Of a stretch of 64,000 nt of DNA, positions 54,772 to 63,425 are shown piece by piece. The stretch spans positions 1-64,000 of the forward strand of contig JBNLDW010000011.1 of NCBI GenBank assembly GCA_050304615.1, written 5' to 3'. The position numbers were made by a program, and so were the translations under genes. The notes under the pieces were generated by a model. The model was given only the letters and a program-made list of their open reading frames with translations. It made no database searches and had not been told where the DNA came from. The DNA comes from CBFDBF01 sp050304615 (GTDB lineage Bacteria > Pseudomonadota > Gammaproteobacteria > Chromatiales > Chromatiaceae). Positions within the stretch are counted from its first letter, which is position 1. Every line of letters starts with the position of its first letter.

Positions 54772-55743
54772 ATGTCGAATTTAATGAGATCCGTAGATGA
54801 CCGAACCCGCCTGGCTGGCACCAATCGGCTTGAGGTCTTGCTGTTTAGCCTGGGCACGGATAGTAAAACCAAACGGGAAGAGGTATTTGGGATAAATGTG
54901 TTCAAAGTGCGAGAGGTGATGCATATACCGGCCATCACCCACGCGCCAGACATGCCTGATGTAGTTGAAGGGATGGTCAGTCTGCGCGGTGTCATGGTGC
55001 CGGTGATTAACCTGTCAAGATTCTGCGGGATTGCGACAGATGTACCACCCCAGATACTGATGATCACAGAATATAACACCCACGTTCAAGGGTTTCTGGT
55101 GAACTCGGTTGATACCATCGAACGTCTCGATTGGGAAGATGTCAAGGCACCACCCCCCATGCTAACTAAACGACTGGGTGGATTGGTCACAGCTGTTGCC
55201 GAACTGGATAATGACCGTCTGGTGATGATTCTGGATGTAGAGAAGGTGCTTGCTGAGACTGGTGGATTTTACGAAAACGATGATGTTTTTGATGGCATTG
55301 AAAAACACGATGCAGATGAACATATAACCGTCCTTTTCGCTGATGACTCCAGCGTGGCCCGTGGCCAAATATCTAAAACCCTGGAACACATGGGTATTGA
55401 ATACATCAGCACAAATACCGGGGCTGAAGCATGGGCAAAACTGAATGAGATAGCCGAGCATGCAGAGGCAACAGGCACCTCTATCACCGACAAAATTCAA
55501 TTCATTCTGACCGATGTGGAAATGCCGGAGATGGATGGCTATGTGCTAACCAGGAATGTAAAAAATGACTCTCGGTTTGAGAACATTCCGATCATCATGC
55601 ACTCTTCATTAACCTCTGAGGCAAACAAGGCTCTAGGCAAGGGCGTTGGTGCAGACGCCTATGTACCAAAGTTCCAACCCAAAGAGCTATCGAGCACTCT
55701 AAATAAGCTGATCAAGGCTCGCCATACGGGTAGTGATGAATAA
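54772..55743 (+). CDS. cheV: Chemotaxis coupling protein CheV
   Basis: A 323-residue fusion of a CheW domain (about 15-165, with FGINVFKVREVM and GMVSLRGVMVPVINL) and a receiver domain (about 185-320) with Asp248 as phosphoacceptor (FILTDVEMPEMDGY), acidic pocket ADDS and Lys near the end (VPKFQP). It couples chemoreceptors to CheA and tunes signalling. The longer frame to 54637 is rejected as the extra part is unlike CheV. No other chemotaxis gene is nearby. Confidence 0.92.
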   Translation: MSNLMRSVDDRTRLAGTNRLEVLLFSLGTDSKTKREEVFGINVFKVREVMHIPAITHAPDMPDVVEGMVSLRGVMVPVINLSRFCGIATDVPPQILMITEYNTHVQGFLVNSVDTIERLDWEDVKAPPPMLTKRLGGLVTAVAELDNDRLVMILDVEKVLAETGGFYENDDVFDGIEKHDADEHITVLFADDSSVARGQISKTLEHMGIEYISTNTGAEAWAKLNEIAEHAEATGTSITDKIQFILTDVEMPEMDGYVLTRNVKNDSRFENIPIIMHSSLTSEANKALGKGVGADAYVPKFQPKELSSTLNKLIKARHTGSDE

Positions 55744-55870
55744 TCGTTAATCCAGAGCCCTCCCCATTTAGCACCTCATCAAGGCCTGGCCTTGCATAGA
55801 GACGAGTTTCTCTGCCCCCTGTTTTTTTGCTAGACTCGATCACTGTTCAGATATCTTGGAGAGTAGATCA

Positions 55871-56785
55871 ATGCGTTGGCGTGGTCGACAGAAAAGCAAT
55901 CATATAGAGGATCGTCGCAATGCGCGCGGGCCATCATCCATAGGCGGGGTTGGCGGTGGTGGGCTACTAAGGCTTCTACCGGCAGTATTTAAACTGTTTG
56001 GCTTCAAGGGCGGGCTCATTGCGGTATTGCTGATTGGCGCCTACGGCCTGATAAGCGGCAATCTTGGCAGCATGCTTGGAAGTAGTGGTGGCGGTCAGGA
56101 GATGGTCGAAAAGGATATCCCTCTACAACAAAGTGTTGCAGAGAAAGAGACGGCTGATTTTGTTGCTGTGGTGCTAGCCGATACCGAGCAAACCTGGAAG
56201 CCGATATTTCAGCAGATGGGCAAACGGTACAAAGAGCCTAATCTGGTGATGTTTCGCCGGGCAACCCAAACCGCCTGTGGTATTGGACAATCTGGGATGG
56301 GGCCTTTCTACTGCCCTGGCGATCAGAAGGTCTATATAGATCTCGCCTTTTTCGATGAGTTGCAAAACCGCTTTAAGGCACCGGGGGACTTTGCCCAGGC
56401 CTATGTCATAGCACATGAGATAGGGCACCATGTACAGACTCTATTGGGTATATCGCAACAGGTACAACAGGCCCAACGCTCCAGCAGCAAGATAGAGAGT
56501 AATCAGCTATTGGTCAAATTGGAGCTGCAGGCCGACTGCTATGCCGGCATCTGGGCAAACCATGCCAACAAATACCGTAATCTACTGGAGTCAGGGGATG
56601 TCGAAGAGGGGCTGAATGCCGCCAGTGCGATCGGTGATGACCGCCTGCAAAAGCAGGCCCAGGGTTATGCTAGCCCAGACACATTCACCCATGGCAGCTC
56701 TGCCCAACGGGTCAAGTGGTTCACCACAGGGCTAAAGAGTGGCAGCATGCAACAGTGTGATACCTTTGCCTCTAGCAAGCTATAA
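55871..56785 (+). CDS. YpfJ-family neutral zinc metallopeptidase
   Basis: A 304-residue protein. The N-terminus is basic (MRWRGRQKSN), followed by a Gly-rich stretch and one membrane helix (about 47-62). The peptidase domain has the zinc motif HEIGHH (182-187), preceded by FYCPGDQKVYIDLAFFDEL and followed by LELQADCYAGIW. This is the putative neutral zinc metallopeptidase family whose substrate is unknown. ATG 55871 has GGAG upstream. Confidence 0.9.
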   Translation: MRWRGRQKSNHIEDRRNARGPSSIGGVGGGGLLRLLPAVFKLFGFKGGLIAVLLIGAYGLISGNLGSMLGSSGGGQEMVEKDIPLQQSVAEKETADFVAVVLADTEQTWKPIFQQMGKRYKEPNLVMFRRATQTACGIGQSGMGPFYCPGDQKVYIDLAFFDELQNRFKAPGDFAQAYVIAHEIGHHVQTLLGISQQVQQAQRSSSKIESNQLLVKLELQADCYAGIWANHANKYRNLLESGDVEEGLNAASAIGDDRLQKQAQGYASPDTFTHGSSAQRVKWFTTGLKSGSMQQCDTFASSKL

Positions 56786-56792
56786 CACCCGG

Positions 56793-57647
56793 TTATTCTG
56801 AGTTTAGCTGCGCCTTGTACTGATCAAACAGAGATGTGTCTGCCTCAGGATAGCTAAGATCCAGGGCGCGTAACCTGTCCACAATAACACCCGCTATATG
56901 CGCCCGCATCCACGGCTTACTATCCGCCGGGATGGCATACCAGGGGGCGAAATCGGTCGAGGTGGCATTGATCATCTCCTCGTAGGCCCGCATGTAATCA
57001 TCCCAAAGTGCCCGCTCCTGCAGATCACCTGCGGAAAACTTCCAGTATTTTTCGGGCTCATTCAAACGACTAAGAAAACGGCGCTTTTGCTCTTCGCGAG
57101 AGACATTGAGCCAGAATTTCAGGATCACTGTGCCATTGGCAGCAAGATGGCGCTCATGCTCTACGATAGAACGGTAACGCTCCTGCCACAGCTGCTCTAA
57201 ACCGGGCTGCTGCGGGATCCGCTGCGCGCCCAAATATTCAGGATGGACCCTTACCACCAGCGTCTCTTCATAGTAGCTACGGTTAAAGATCCCGATCCGC
57301 CCCCGCTCTGGCAGACGGGTAGCACTACGCCAGAGAAAGTCGTGATCCAGCTCCTGTTTAGAGGGCTGTTTGAAGGAGAAGACCTGAAATCCGGCCGGGT
57401 TCACCCCCTTGGTAACCGCACGAATGGTACTATCCTTACCCGCCGCATCCATCGCCTGAAAGATGAGCAGGAGGGAGTACTTGTCGTCTGCATAGAGCTT
57501 ACGCTGCAGCTTGGCAAAATCCTTGGTAGATGCCTGGAGCTGCTGCTTGAGCTTCTTATCCTTGGGGATATCCGCAACAGCAGTGGGTGCATCTGCAACC
57601 GAGAAATGTTGGTCTGGGTCGACCAGGTAGGAGTCAGGTGTTGGCAT
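56793..57647 (-). CDS. Polyphosphate kinase 2 family phosphotransferase
   Basis: A 284-residue kinase. Walker A is MDAAGKDST (66-74), Walker B region RIGIFNRSYYEETLVVRVHPE, shortened to RIGIFNRSYYEETLVVRV, and lid segment LSRLNEPEKYWKFSAGD. These match the polyphosphate:nucleotide phosphotransferase branch that uses polyphosphate to phosphorylate nucleoside mono- or diphosphates. It is convergent with the metallopeptidase gene, seven bases away, and starts a minus-strand group of stress-type genes. Confidence 0.92.
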   Translation of the reverse strand: MPTPDSYLVDPDQHFSVADAPTAVADIPKDKKLKQQLQASTKDFAKLQRKLYADDKYSLLLIFQAMDAAGKDSTIRAVTKGVNPAGFQVFSFKQPSKQELDHDFLWRSATRLPERGRIGIFNRSYYEETLVVRVHPEYLGAQRIPQQPGLEQLWQERYRSIVEHERHLAANGTVILKFWLNVSREEQKRRFLSRLNEPEKYWKFSAGDLQERALWDDYMRAYEEMINATSTDFAPWYAIPADSKPWMRAHIAGVIVDRLRALDLSYPEADTSLFDQYKAQLNSE

Positions 57648-57705
57648 AGTGTTAACAGAACCTAGTTGGTTCGGCCACAGAGTTGTGGCCGAACCTTATA
57701 CCGGT

Positions 57706-58137
57706 TTATTCCATAGGGATACGAATCTTCTGCCCCGGGTAAATCAGATCAGGATCCTGAATCACCTCACGATTGGCCTCGAAGATCTTGGGATAATCCA
57801 TGGCATTGCCCAGAAAACGCTTAGCGATGCCAGAGAGAGTGTCACCCTTCTCGATGACATAATATGTAACCTCAGCCACCTGCTCTGGAGTCTTGAACTC
57901 ATCGGCATTCACTTCGGAGACACCCTGCACATTACCGGCAATCAAGACCGCCTTCTCCTTGATCTCAGCGTGGTCGGCTTCACCCGACAACCCTACCACT
58001 CCTTCATTAAAATCAACCCCCAGGTTTCTGATAGCCAGGGCAGCGCTCATGATCTCCGCATGAATCTTCTCTGCCGGATCATCGTCATCAGCAAACAGCT
58101 TCTTCCCCATCTCTACTGCAAAATCGAACAGGCCCAT
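57706..58137 (-). CDS. kbp: BON-LysM potassium-binding protein Kbp
   Basis: A 143-residue cytoplasmic protein. It begins MGLFDFAVEMGKKLF, then comes a BON domain (about 25-85, with VVGLSGEADHAEIKEKAVL) and a C-terminal LysM domain (YVIEKGDTLSGIAKRFLGN... IYPGQKIRIP). The layout and length equal E. coli Kbp (YgaU), which binds potassium and is induced by osmotic stress. Confidence 0.92.
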   Translation of the reverse strand: MGLFDFAVEMGKKLFADDDDPAEKIHAEIMSAALAIRNLGVDFNEGVVGLSGEADHAEIKEKAVLIAGNVQGVSEVNADEFKTPEQVAEVTYYVIEKGDTLSGIAKRFLGNAMDYPKIFEANREVIQDPDLIYPGQKIRIPME

Positions 58138-58213
58138 AGTTATTCTCCCAACAGATAAATATCAGGTTAACCCTGAACAGAAAAAAGACTGGTCTAAAAT
58201 CAGCCAGCCAGCA

Positions 58214-58414
58214 CTACTTCAATACAAATGTGATCTTCAATACCACCTTATAGGAGGTGATCTTACCTTTGCTTACTACTACCTGCTGATCCTTCACCCA
58301 GGCGCCTTTGACATTTTTAAGTGTCTTGTTGGCCCTTTTAATACCCTCTTTAACGGCATCGTCAAAACTCTTATCTGATGATGCGATAACTTCAGTTACC
58401 TTTGCTACAGACAT
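58214..58414 (-). CDS. Dodecin
   Basis: A 66-residue flavin-binding protein that assembles into hollow dodecamers. It shows KVTEVIASSDKSFDDAVKEG, KTLKNVKGAWVKDQQV with the flavin-stacking tryptophan, and YKVVLKITFVL at the end. It sequesters flavin and protects it from light. It is part of a minus-strand group with kbp and the DUF937 gene. Confidence 0.93.
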   Translation of the reverse strand: MSVAKVTEVIASSDKSFDDAVKEGIKRANKTLKNVKGAWVKDQQVVVSKGKITSYKVVLKITFVLK

Positions 58415-58444
58415 AGCATTTCTCCCGTAAATTATATTACCGGT

Positions 58445-59044
58445 TTAACGCAACAGCTTACCTGCCATTCCCAGTAGATCATCGGCCACTGAACCGTCAT
58501 TATCGGCATCCAGCAGACTGCCAAGGATATCGGCCATTCCACCACCGGAGGAGCCAAGCCCTCCCAACAGACCGCCAAGCATGCCGGCGATATCACTGGA
58601 AGAGCCACCCTCACCGAGAAGTCCACCACTGGACGCCTGCTTGCTGAGCGCCCCCATCACCATGCTTGCCACCACCGGTAACATCTGCTTGATTATATCC
58701 GCCCCGATCCCGGTGTCAGCACTGGCCTTAGCAGCCACCGCACGACTCACATCCTTGCTCCCAAATAGATGGCCGAGGATACCGTTACCATCCATCACAG
58801 TCCCTTGGTCAGCCAAAACCTCTGGCTGCTCTGCATAGCGTTGATGACTACCGCCTTGCAGGGCACGCACAAGACTCTCTAGCCCAGACTCGCTGCCAGC
58901 ATTCCTGCTGAGCCCCTGGGCCAGGGCTGGAACCAGTTGCGTAAGGGCCGACTGCACCTGATCCTCACCAATCCCGAAGTGACGCGCCAACTGCTGCACC
59001 TGGCCCTGATTCTGACTACCAAGCATTATGTCCAACAAATTCAT
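58445..59044 (-). CDS. DUF937 (YidB-like) protein
   Basis: A 199-residue protein starting MNLLDIMLGSQNQGQVQQLA. The DUF937 region has GIGEDQVQSALTQLVPALAQGL and ADIIKQMLPVVASMVMGALS, and the tail is Gly/Ser-rich with short repeats (GGLLGGLGSSGGGMADILGS) and an acidic DADNDGSVADD that resembles a dockerin or EF-hand loop. The function is unknown. It is a separate small gene, 30 bases upstream of dodecin. Confidence 0.87.
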   Translation of the reverse strand: MNLLDIMLGSQNQGQVQQLARHFGIGEDQVQSALTQLVPALAQGLSRNAGSESGLESLVRALQGGSHQRYAEQPEVLADQGTVMDGNGILGHLFGSKDVSRAVAAKASADTGIGADIIKQMLPVVASMVMGALSKQASSGGLLGEGGSSSDIAGMLGGLLGGLGSSGGGMADILGSLLDADNDGSVADDLLGMAGKLLR

Positions 59045-59110
59045 ATTCCGCCCTCCCCACTAGAACCCATACCACAATAGAATCAATCGCGGCAATAATT
59101 TATGACACTA

Positions 59111-59719
59111 CTACTTTTTAACCGCGCGTGCCACTGTGTACACCTTGCCCTGCTTGAGCTTTTCGTAATTTCCAAAGACCTCGCCAAACGCCCTGGCAAC
59201 GAACTTTCGCAGGCCTGATATGGTAACCACATAGATACTACCCCCAGGGTTGAGCCGCTCCAAGGCGTCGTAGAAATATAGATAGTAGAGCTCCTTGCCG
59301 GTCTTGGCTGGCAGGTTAGAGACAATCAGATCAAAGGTTCGTTCCCCAACCTGCTCCAGGCCATTACTGAGGATAACCTCCGCATTACCGATGGCATTGA
59401 GCTCGGCATTCTTGCGACTGTAATCCACCGCAACAAAATCTTTATCCAGCAGTAGACTCCGACCCTGCGGGGCCAGTCTTGCCATAGTAAGGCCAAGTGG
59501 GCCATAGCCACAGCCCAGATCTAGAGTATCGTCATCCTCTTTTATCTCGAGATGATCCAGCAACAGGCGACTACCCGCATCAACCCCCTTTGGAGCGAAC
59601 AGCCCCCAGGTGGTATGAAAGGTGAGCGTCTGACCACGGAGGGTCTCACTGAATACGATATCCTGGCGCAATGTATCTAGAAATTGCTGGCTCTTTGGGT
59701 CTATGCTTGCATCAGTCAT
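59111..59719 (-). CDS. RsmC/RlmG-like class I methyltransferase
   Basis: A 202-residue SAM-dependent methyltransferase of the MTS family. SAM motif I is LDLGCGYGPLGLTMARLAPQ; the catalytic loop reads SNLPAKTGKE where the rRNA guanine methylases have NPPFH. This variant is common in short, single-domain members. An RNA base target is likely, but the substrate is open. Its start overlaps the end of moeB by eight bases. Confidence 0.85.
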   Translation of the reverse strand: MTDASIDPKSQQFLDTLRQDIVFSETLRGQTLTFHTTWGLFAPKGVDAGSRLLLDHLEIKEDDDTLDLGCGYGPLGLTMARLAPQGRSLLLDKDFVAVDYSRKNAELNAIGNAEVILSNGLEQVGERTFDLIVSNLPAKTGKELYYLYFYDALERLNPGGSIYVVTISGLRKFVARAFGEVFGNYEKLKQGKVYTVARAVKK

Positions 59720-60485
59720 CTGCTACCCCCCGGGCACTGCTACTACAGACAGGACACTCTGGATCTGCGTTTAGTATCACACTGCGCCACTCCATATGCA
59801 TAGCATCGAGCAACATTAGCCTACCAACCAGGGGAGCCCCGACCCCGGCCAAAATCTTAAGCGCCTCGGTCGCCTGAAGGCTGCCGATAATACCGACCAG
59901 TGACGCCAATACTCCGTTTTCGGAACAGCTCCCATCCAGCTCCGCGCCCTCCCCATCATCCCCATAGAGACAGCGATAACATGGGTCACCGGGTTGGCCA
60001 CTGAAGACTGAAACCTGCCCCTCCATACGAATAGCGGCGGCGGAAACCAGTGGGGTACAGGCCTTAACACATGCCGCGTTTAACGCAAACCGGGTGGTGA
60101 AATTATCACTACAGTCCAACACCACGTCGGCCTCTGCCACTTTTTGGGCCAACTCCTGCCCCTCTAGTTTATGATTTATGCACGCTATCTGGCTCTCAGG
60201 ATTGAGTGCCCGCAGAAAGTCTCTGGCAGACTCCACCTTCAGACTGTCGATACGTTCCGTGGTATGAATGATCTGGCGTTGCAGATTGGCAAGCTCTACC
60301 CGATCAAAATCCACCAGAGTAAGATGGCCAACACCGGCCGCAGCCAGATAGATGGCAACAGGTGACCCCAACCCGCCTAGTCCGACGATCAAGACCCGCG
60401 AGGAGAGTAGCCGCTCCTGTCCCGCAACATCGATGGATGGCAGCATAATTTGGCGACTATAGCGAAGCAGTTGCTGGTCGTTCAT
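59712..60485 (-). CDS. moeB: MoeB/ThiF-type sulfur-carrier adenylyltransferase
   Basis: A 257-residue E1-like enzyme. It starts with LLRYSRQIMLPSIDVAGQER and has nucleotide motif VGLGGLGSPVAIYLA, LQRQIIH, DCSDNFTTRFALN, the zinc cysteines CYRC and CPVC, and the CSENGVLASLVGIIGSLQA segment. It activates the C-terminus of MoaD or ThiS. MoeB is favoured over ThiF, as no thi gene is adjacent. ATG 60485 is preferred over GTG 60494. Confidence 0.88.
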   Translation of the reverse strand: MNDQQLLRYSRQIMLPSIDVAGQERLLSSRVLIVGLGGLGSPVAIYLAAAGVGHLTLVDFDRVELANLQRQIIHTTERIDSLKVESARDFLRALNPESQIACINHKLEGQELAQKVAEADVVLDCSDNFTTRFALNAACVKACTPLVSAAAIRMEGQVSVFSGQPGDPCYRCLYGDDGEGAELDGSCSENGVLASLVGIIGSLQATEALKILAGVGAPLVGRLMLLDAMHMEWRSVILNADPECPVCSSSARGVADD

Positions 60486-60607
60486 TCGGCGCACGATATT
60501 AAATTCTCATCGTAACGCAGAAGTGAGGCTGTGGGCTACCCTTTACGCGGTCTACAGGATCGCAAAGTATGCCCTGACAAAAAAAGAATACAGAATTAAA
60601 TAGGGAC

Positions 60608-60642
60608 AAAAAAATGGCGGGGTTATCACAGATAACCCCGCC
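60608..60642 (-). terminator. Intrinsic terminator of the glnK-amtB unit
   Basis: GGCGGGGTTATC (60616-60627) pairs with GATAACCCCGCC (60631-60642). On the minus strand the stem is followed by A and then seven T (60614-60608). It lies 39 bases behind the amtB stop. Confidence 0.93.
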
Positions 60643-60680
60643 AGATCTATTTAAGCTTCGCTTATATTTTAAGAGTCTAC

Positions 60681-61961
60681 TTAACCTCTAGTAAACTCCG
60701 GGTATGCCTCCATGCCACATTCGGCAAGATCCACACCCTCGTACTCCTCTTCCTCAGTCACTCGAATACCCATGGTTGCCTTAAGGATAAACCATACGAC
60801 AAAGCTAACACCAAATACCCAGGTGAAGATGGTTGCTGCACCGATAAGCTGTCCACTAAATGTGCTTCCGGAATTGGTCAACGGTACTGCCATCAACCCC
60901 CAAAACCCTACTACCCCGTGGACAGATATAGCACCAACCGGATCATCAATCCGCAGCTTATCCAGGGTGACGATTGCAAATACAACCAACATTCCGCCAA
61001 AGGCACCAATCAGGGTGGCTGCCAGTGGTGATGGGGTAGATGGCTCTGCAGTAATCGCTACCAAACCAGCCAGGGCACCGTTCAGTACCATGGTCAAATC
61101 GGCCTTGCCGAACAAGAGGCGAGCAACTATCAGGGCCGCTATCACACCGCCTGCTGCAGCCGCGTTAGTGTTCAGGAACACCATCGCTACAGAGTTGGCA
61201 TTGGCGATATCACCAAGCTTCAGTACCGAGCCGCCATTAAAGCCGAACCAGCCCAGCCACAAGATGAATGTACCTAGAGTGGCCATCGGCAGGTTGGCGC
61301 CTGGAATGGCATTAACGCTACCATCTTCTGAGTATTTGCCCTTTCTGGCACCCAGCAGAAGCACACCGGCCAGGGCCGCAGCCGCACCGGCCATATGCAC
61401 GATACCGGATCCGGCAAAATCAGAGAAACCCAGATCGCCCAGGGTATACAGACCGAATACAGCCTTTCCGCCCCAGGTCCAGGAACCCTCCATCGGATAG
61501 ATATATGCAGTCATGACGACAGCAAACAGCGCAAATGCCCAGAGCTTCATCCGCTCGGCCACCGCACCCGATACAATCGACATCGCCGTAGCAACGAATA
61601 CGACCTGGAAGAAGAAGTCTGAGGCGTTCGAATAGACCGAACCGCCATCAAACCCGGCTTCCGCGGACTCTGCCAGCACCGTGGCAGTCAGTGCATCGGC
61701 ATTGGCAGCACCATCCAGCGCAATGCCCGCAAGAAAATACCCGCCTTCGTACATGATTTCGTAACCGACAACCAGATATGCGGTACAGGCAATAGCAAAC
61801 AGGATTACGTTTTTGGTTAAAATCTCTGTAGTATTTTTGGCCCGCACCAAACCGGCCTCCAACATGGCAAAGCCAGCTGCCATCCACATGACCAGAGCGC
61901 CCATGGTAAGAAAGTAGAACGTATCTAACGCATACTGTAATTCAAAAATCTGATTTTCCAT
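60681..61961 (-). CDS. amtB: Ammonium transporter AmtB
   Basis: A 426-residue channel with eleven predicted helices. The two pore histidines are His189 (GSGIVHMAGAAA) and His347 (SVHGVVGFWG). Other landmarks are AGFAMLEAGLVRAKN and GWFGFNGGS. The protein begins directly with the first helix (MENQIFELQY). GlnK binds its cytoplasmic face and closes it when nitrogen is sufficient. GGAG precedes ATG 61961; glnK lies 16 bases upstream. Confidence 0.96.
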   Translation of the reverse strand: MENQIFELQYALDTFYFLTMGALVMWMAAGFAMLEAGLVRAKNTTEILTKNVILFAIACTAYLVVGYEIMYEGGYFLAGIALDGAANADALTATVLAESAEAGFDGGSVYSNASDFFFQVVFVATAMSIVSGAVAERMKLWAFALFAVVMTAYIYPMEGSWTWGGKAVFGLYTLGDLGFSDFAGSGIVHMAGAAAALAGVLLLGARKGKYSEDGSVNAIPGANLPMATLGTFILWLGWFGFNGGSVLKLGDIANANSVAMVFLNTNAAAAGGVIAALIVARLLFGKADLTMVLNGALAGLVAITAEPSTPSPLAATLIGAFGGMLVVFAIVTLDKLRIDDPVGAISVHGVVGFWGLMAVPLTNSGSTFSGQLIGAATIFTWVFGVSFVVWFILKATMGIRVTEEEEYEGVDLAECGMEAYPEFTRG

Positions 61962-61977
61962 TGTGATCTCCAGTAAA

Positions 61978-62316
61978 TTAAACAGCTGAGTCGCCGTTTT
62001 CGCCGGTGCGAATTCGGATGACTTCAGTTAGTTCTGAGACGAACAGCTTACCGTCACCGATCTTGCCGGTATTGGCGCTACTCTGGATGGCATCAATCAC
62101 TTGATCGGAAAGCGCGTCAGTAATCGCAACTTCAAGCTTGAGTTTTGGTAAAAAATCTACCGTGTATTCAGCGCCCCGATACAGCTCTGTGTGGCCTTTT
62201 TGCCGGCCAAAACCCTTAACCTCAGTAACCGTAATACCGCTAACGCCAACATCAGCTAAAGATTCGCGCACATCATCAAGTTTGAATGGCTTTATAATGG
62301 CCGTAATCATTTTCAT
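61978..62316 (-). CDS. glnK: Nitrogen regulatory PII protein GlnK
   Basis: A 112-residue trimeric PII protein. It begins MKMITAIIKPFKLDDVRESL. The T-loop is KGFGRQKGHTELYRGAEY, with uridylylation site Tyr51, and the C-terminal B/C-loop regions are GKIGDGKLFV and RIRTGE. Start ATG 62316 has GGAG. The linkage to amtB indicates GlnK rather than GlnB. The upstream leader with ANTAR-type hairpins and terminator suggests control by antitermination. Confidence 0.95.
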   Translation of the reverse strand: MKMITAIIKPFKLDDVRESLADVGVSGITVTEVKGFGRQKGHTELYRGAEYTVDFLPKLKLEVAITDALSDQVIDAIQSSANTGKIGDGKLFVSELTEVIRIRTGENGDSAV

Positions 62317-62426
62317 TTGTTTTCTCCACAAAAAAAGCCCACGCATTCTTGGAACACGCAGGCATCGTCGCCAAAAACAACCCTGAACCGGATTGTTTGC
62401 TTAGTCTGTCTTCATTGAACAGGCAC

Positions 62427-62479
62427 AAAAAAGGCGTTTATTTAAGGCAGCAACCTCGCAACCTTAAATAAACGCCTTT
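62427..62479 (-). terminator. Strong terminator in the glnK leader
   Basis: An 18-bp perfect stem (62462-62479 with 62430-62447, beginning AAAGGCGTTTATTTAAGG on the minus strand), a 14-base loop and a run of six T (62432-62427). It lies between the ANTAR gene and glnK, which are on the same strand. It would stop transcripts before glnK unless prevented. Confidence 0.93.
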
Positions 62480-62508
62480 GTTTGCACCAATCTGCCACCA
62501 TTGGCAAA
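62470..62508 (-). promoter_or_regulatory. ANTAR-type two-hairpin antiterminator element
   Basis: Read on the minus strand, hairpin P1 (62508-62491) is TTTGCC-AATGGT-GGCAGA and hairpin P2 (62483-62470) is AAAC-AAAGGC-GTTT, with a linker of seven bases. Both loops are hexamers with A at position 1 and G at position 4, the conserved loop positions of ANTAR-bound RNAs. The loop and 3' arm of P2 lie within the 5' arm of the terminator (62462-62479), so P2 and terminator exclude each other. The P2 stem is only four pairs, a weakness of the model. Confidence 0.75.
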
Positions 62509-62558
62509 CTGATTGTATGAATCCTAGCAAAGACTCCAGAATATAGCAATACCCTGTT

Positions 62559-63143
62559 TTAGCCTAACAGATCAGCAACCTCAACCACACTCTTTGCCAC
62601 GGCGGCTATTTTAATATTTTTATCCATCGCCATTTTCCGCAGGGCATTATAGGCCTCATCTTCACTCATTTTATTCTTATGCATTAAAATCCCTTTGGCC
62701 TTTTCCACAACCTTACGCTCATTCAGTTGGGTGCGGGTGCTATCCAGTTCATCCTTAAGCGCCTGAAACTCCCTGAATCTGGCGATTGCGATATTTATGA
62801 TCCCCTGGACGCGGCTCTCCTCCAAGCCATCAATGATATAGGCATTAACCCCTGATCTGACGGCATCAGACGCCATAATACTATCACTCTCATTGGTAAA
62901 CATGACGATAGGCTTTGGCTTGGTCTGATTGATGGTGTTCAGGTTGGCAAATATTTGATCATCCGGAATGTCGGTATTGAGGATGATGGCATCAGCATGG
63001 GTGGCTTCGTTACTATCAACCAGCTCTTTACTGGATTCCAGCCGACAAATCACCTCATGCCCAGCATCCTGCAGCGCGCGCCGAAGTATAGCCGATCGCC
63101 CGGTATTCTGGTCGACCAGGATAATCTTGAGGCCGTTATTCAT
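62559..63143 (-). CDS. ANTAR-domain response regulator, NasT-like, with degenerate receiver
   Basis: A 194-residue protein. An N-terminal receiver-like domain (about 5-120) is followed by a coiled linker and a C-terminal ANTAR domain (about 135-190) with ERKVVEKAKGILM and DEAYNALRKMAMDKNIKIAAVA. Where response regulators carry the phosphorylated Asp, this one has Asn56 (IILNTDIP), although Asp58 follows, so control by phosphorylation is doubtful. ANTAR proteins bind paired hexaloop RNA hairpins and prevent termination; such an element lies 50 bases downstream, in front of glnK-amtB. No NasS-like sensor is adjacent. Confidence 0.88.
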   Translation of the reverse strand: MNNGLKIILVDQNTGRSAILRRALQDAGHEVICRLESSKELVDSNEATHADAIILNTDIPDDQIFANLNTINQTKPKPIVMFTNESDSIMASDAVRSGVNAYIIDGLEESRVQGIINIAIARFREFQALKDELDSTRTQLNERKVVEKAKGILMHKNKMSEDEAYNALRKMAMDKNIKIAAVAKSVVEVADLLG

Positions 63144-63425
63144 GCTTTGATAACCCTAAATTGAACACCATTATGAATCATATAGTGGCATAGACCGGAC
63201 GGCCCATACCCCCCACCCCACAGCTCAGGAGAAAAGTACCATATATCCAGTGAGAGAGTAGCAAAAACCGCTAACAGAGTGAACTACTCTATGATCTAGC
63301 GGTATCCACCAATCGCACCACTATTCACAGGGTTGACTTTCCACTCCACTACGCCTAGTTTTTGAAAAACAACAACAACGCACGCCCAAGGTCTATGCTT
63401 AGACTGTACCGGAGGAGACAGTCAT

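Noticed and set aside
60712..61500. 262-residue plus-strand frame opposite amtB
   Set aside because: Composition is a mirror of the amtB coding strand, without recognisable domain or ribosome-binding site.
62341..62560. Sigma-54 promoter for glnK
   Set aside because: I looked for GG-N10-GC on the minus strand. The best matches have the wrong spacing (9 or 11) or lie inside the terminator stem, and none matches TGGCAC-N5-TTGC well.
63144..63425. Gene between the ANTAR regulator and gltA
   Set aside because: No open frame with start and ribosome-binding site other than gltA. The region holds only a weak hairpin (around 63270-63302) and presumably the two divergent promoters.
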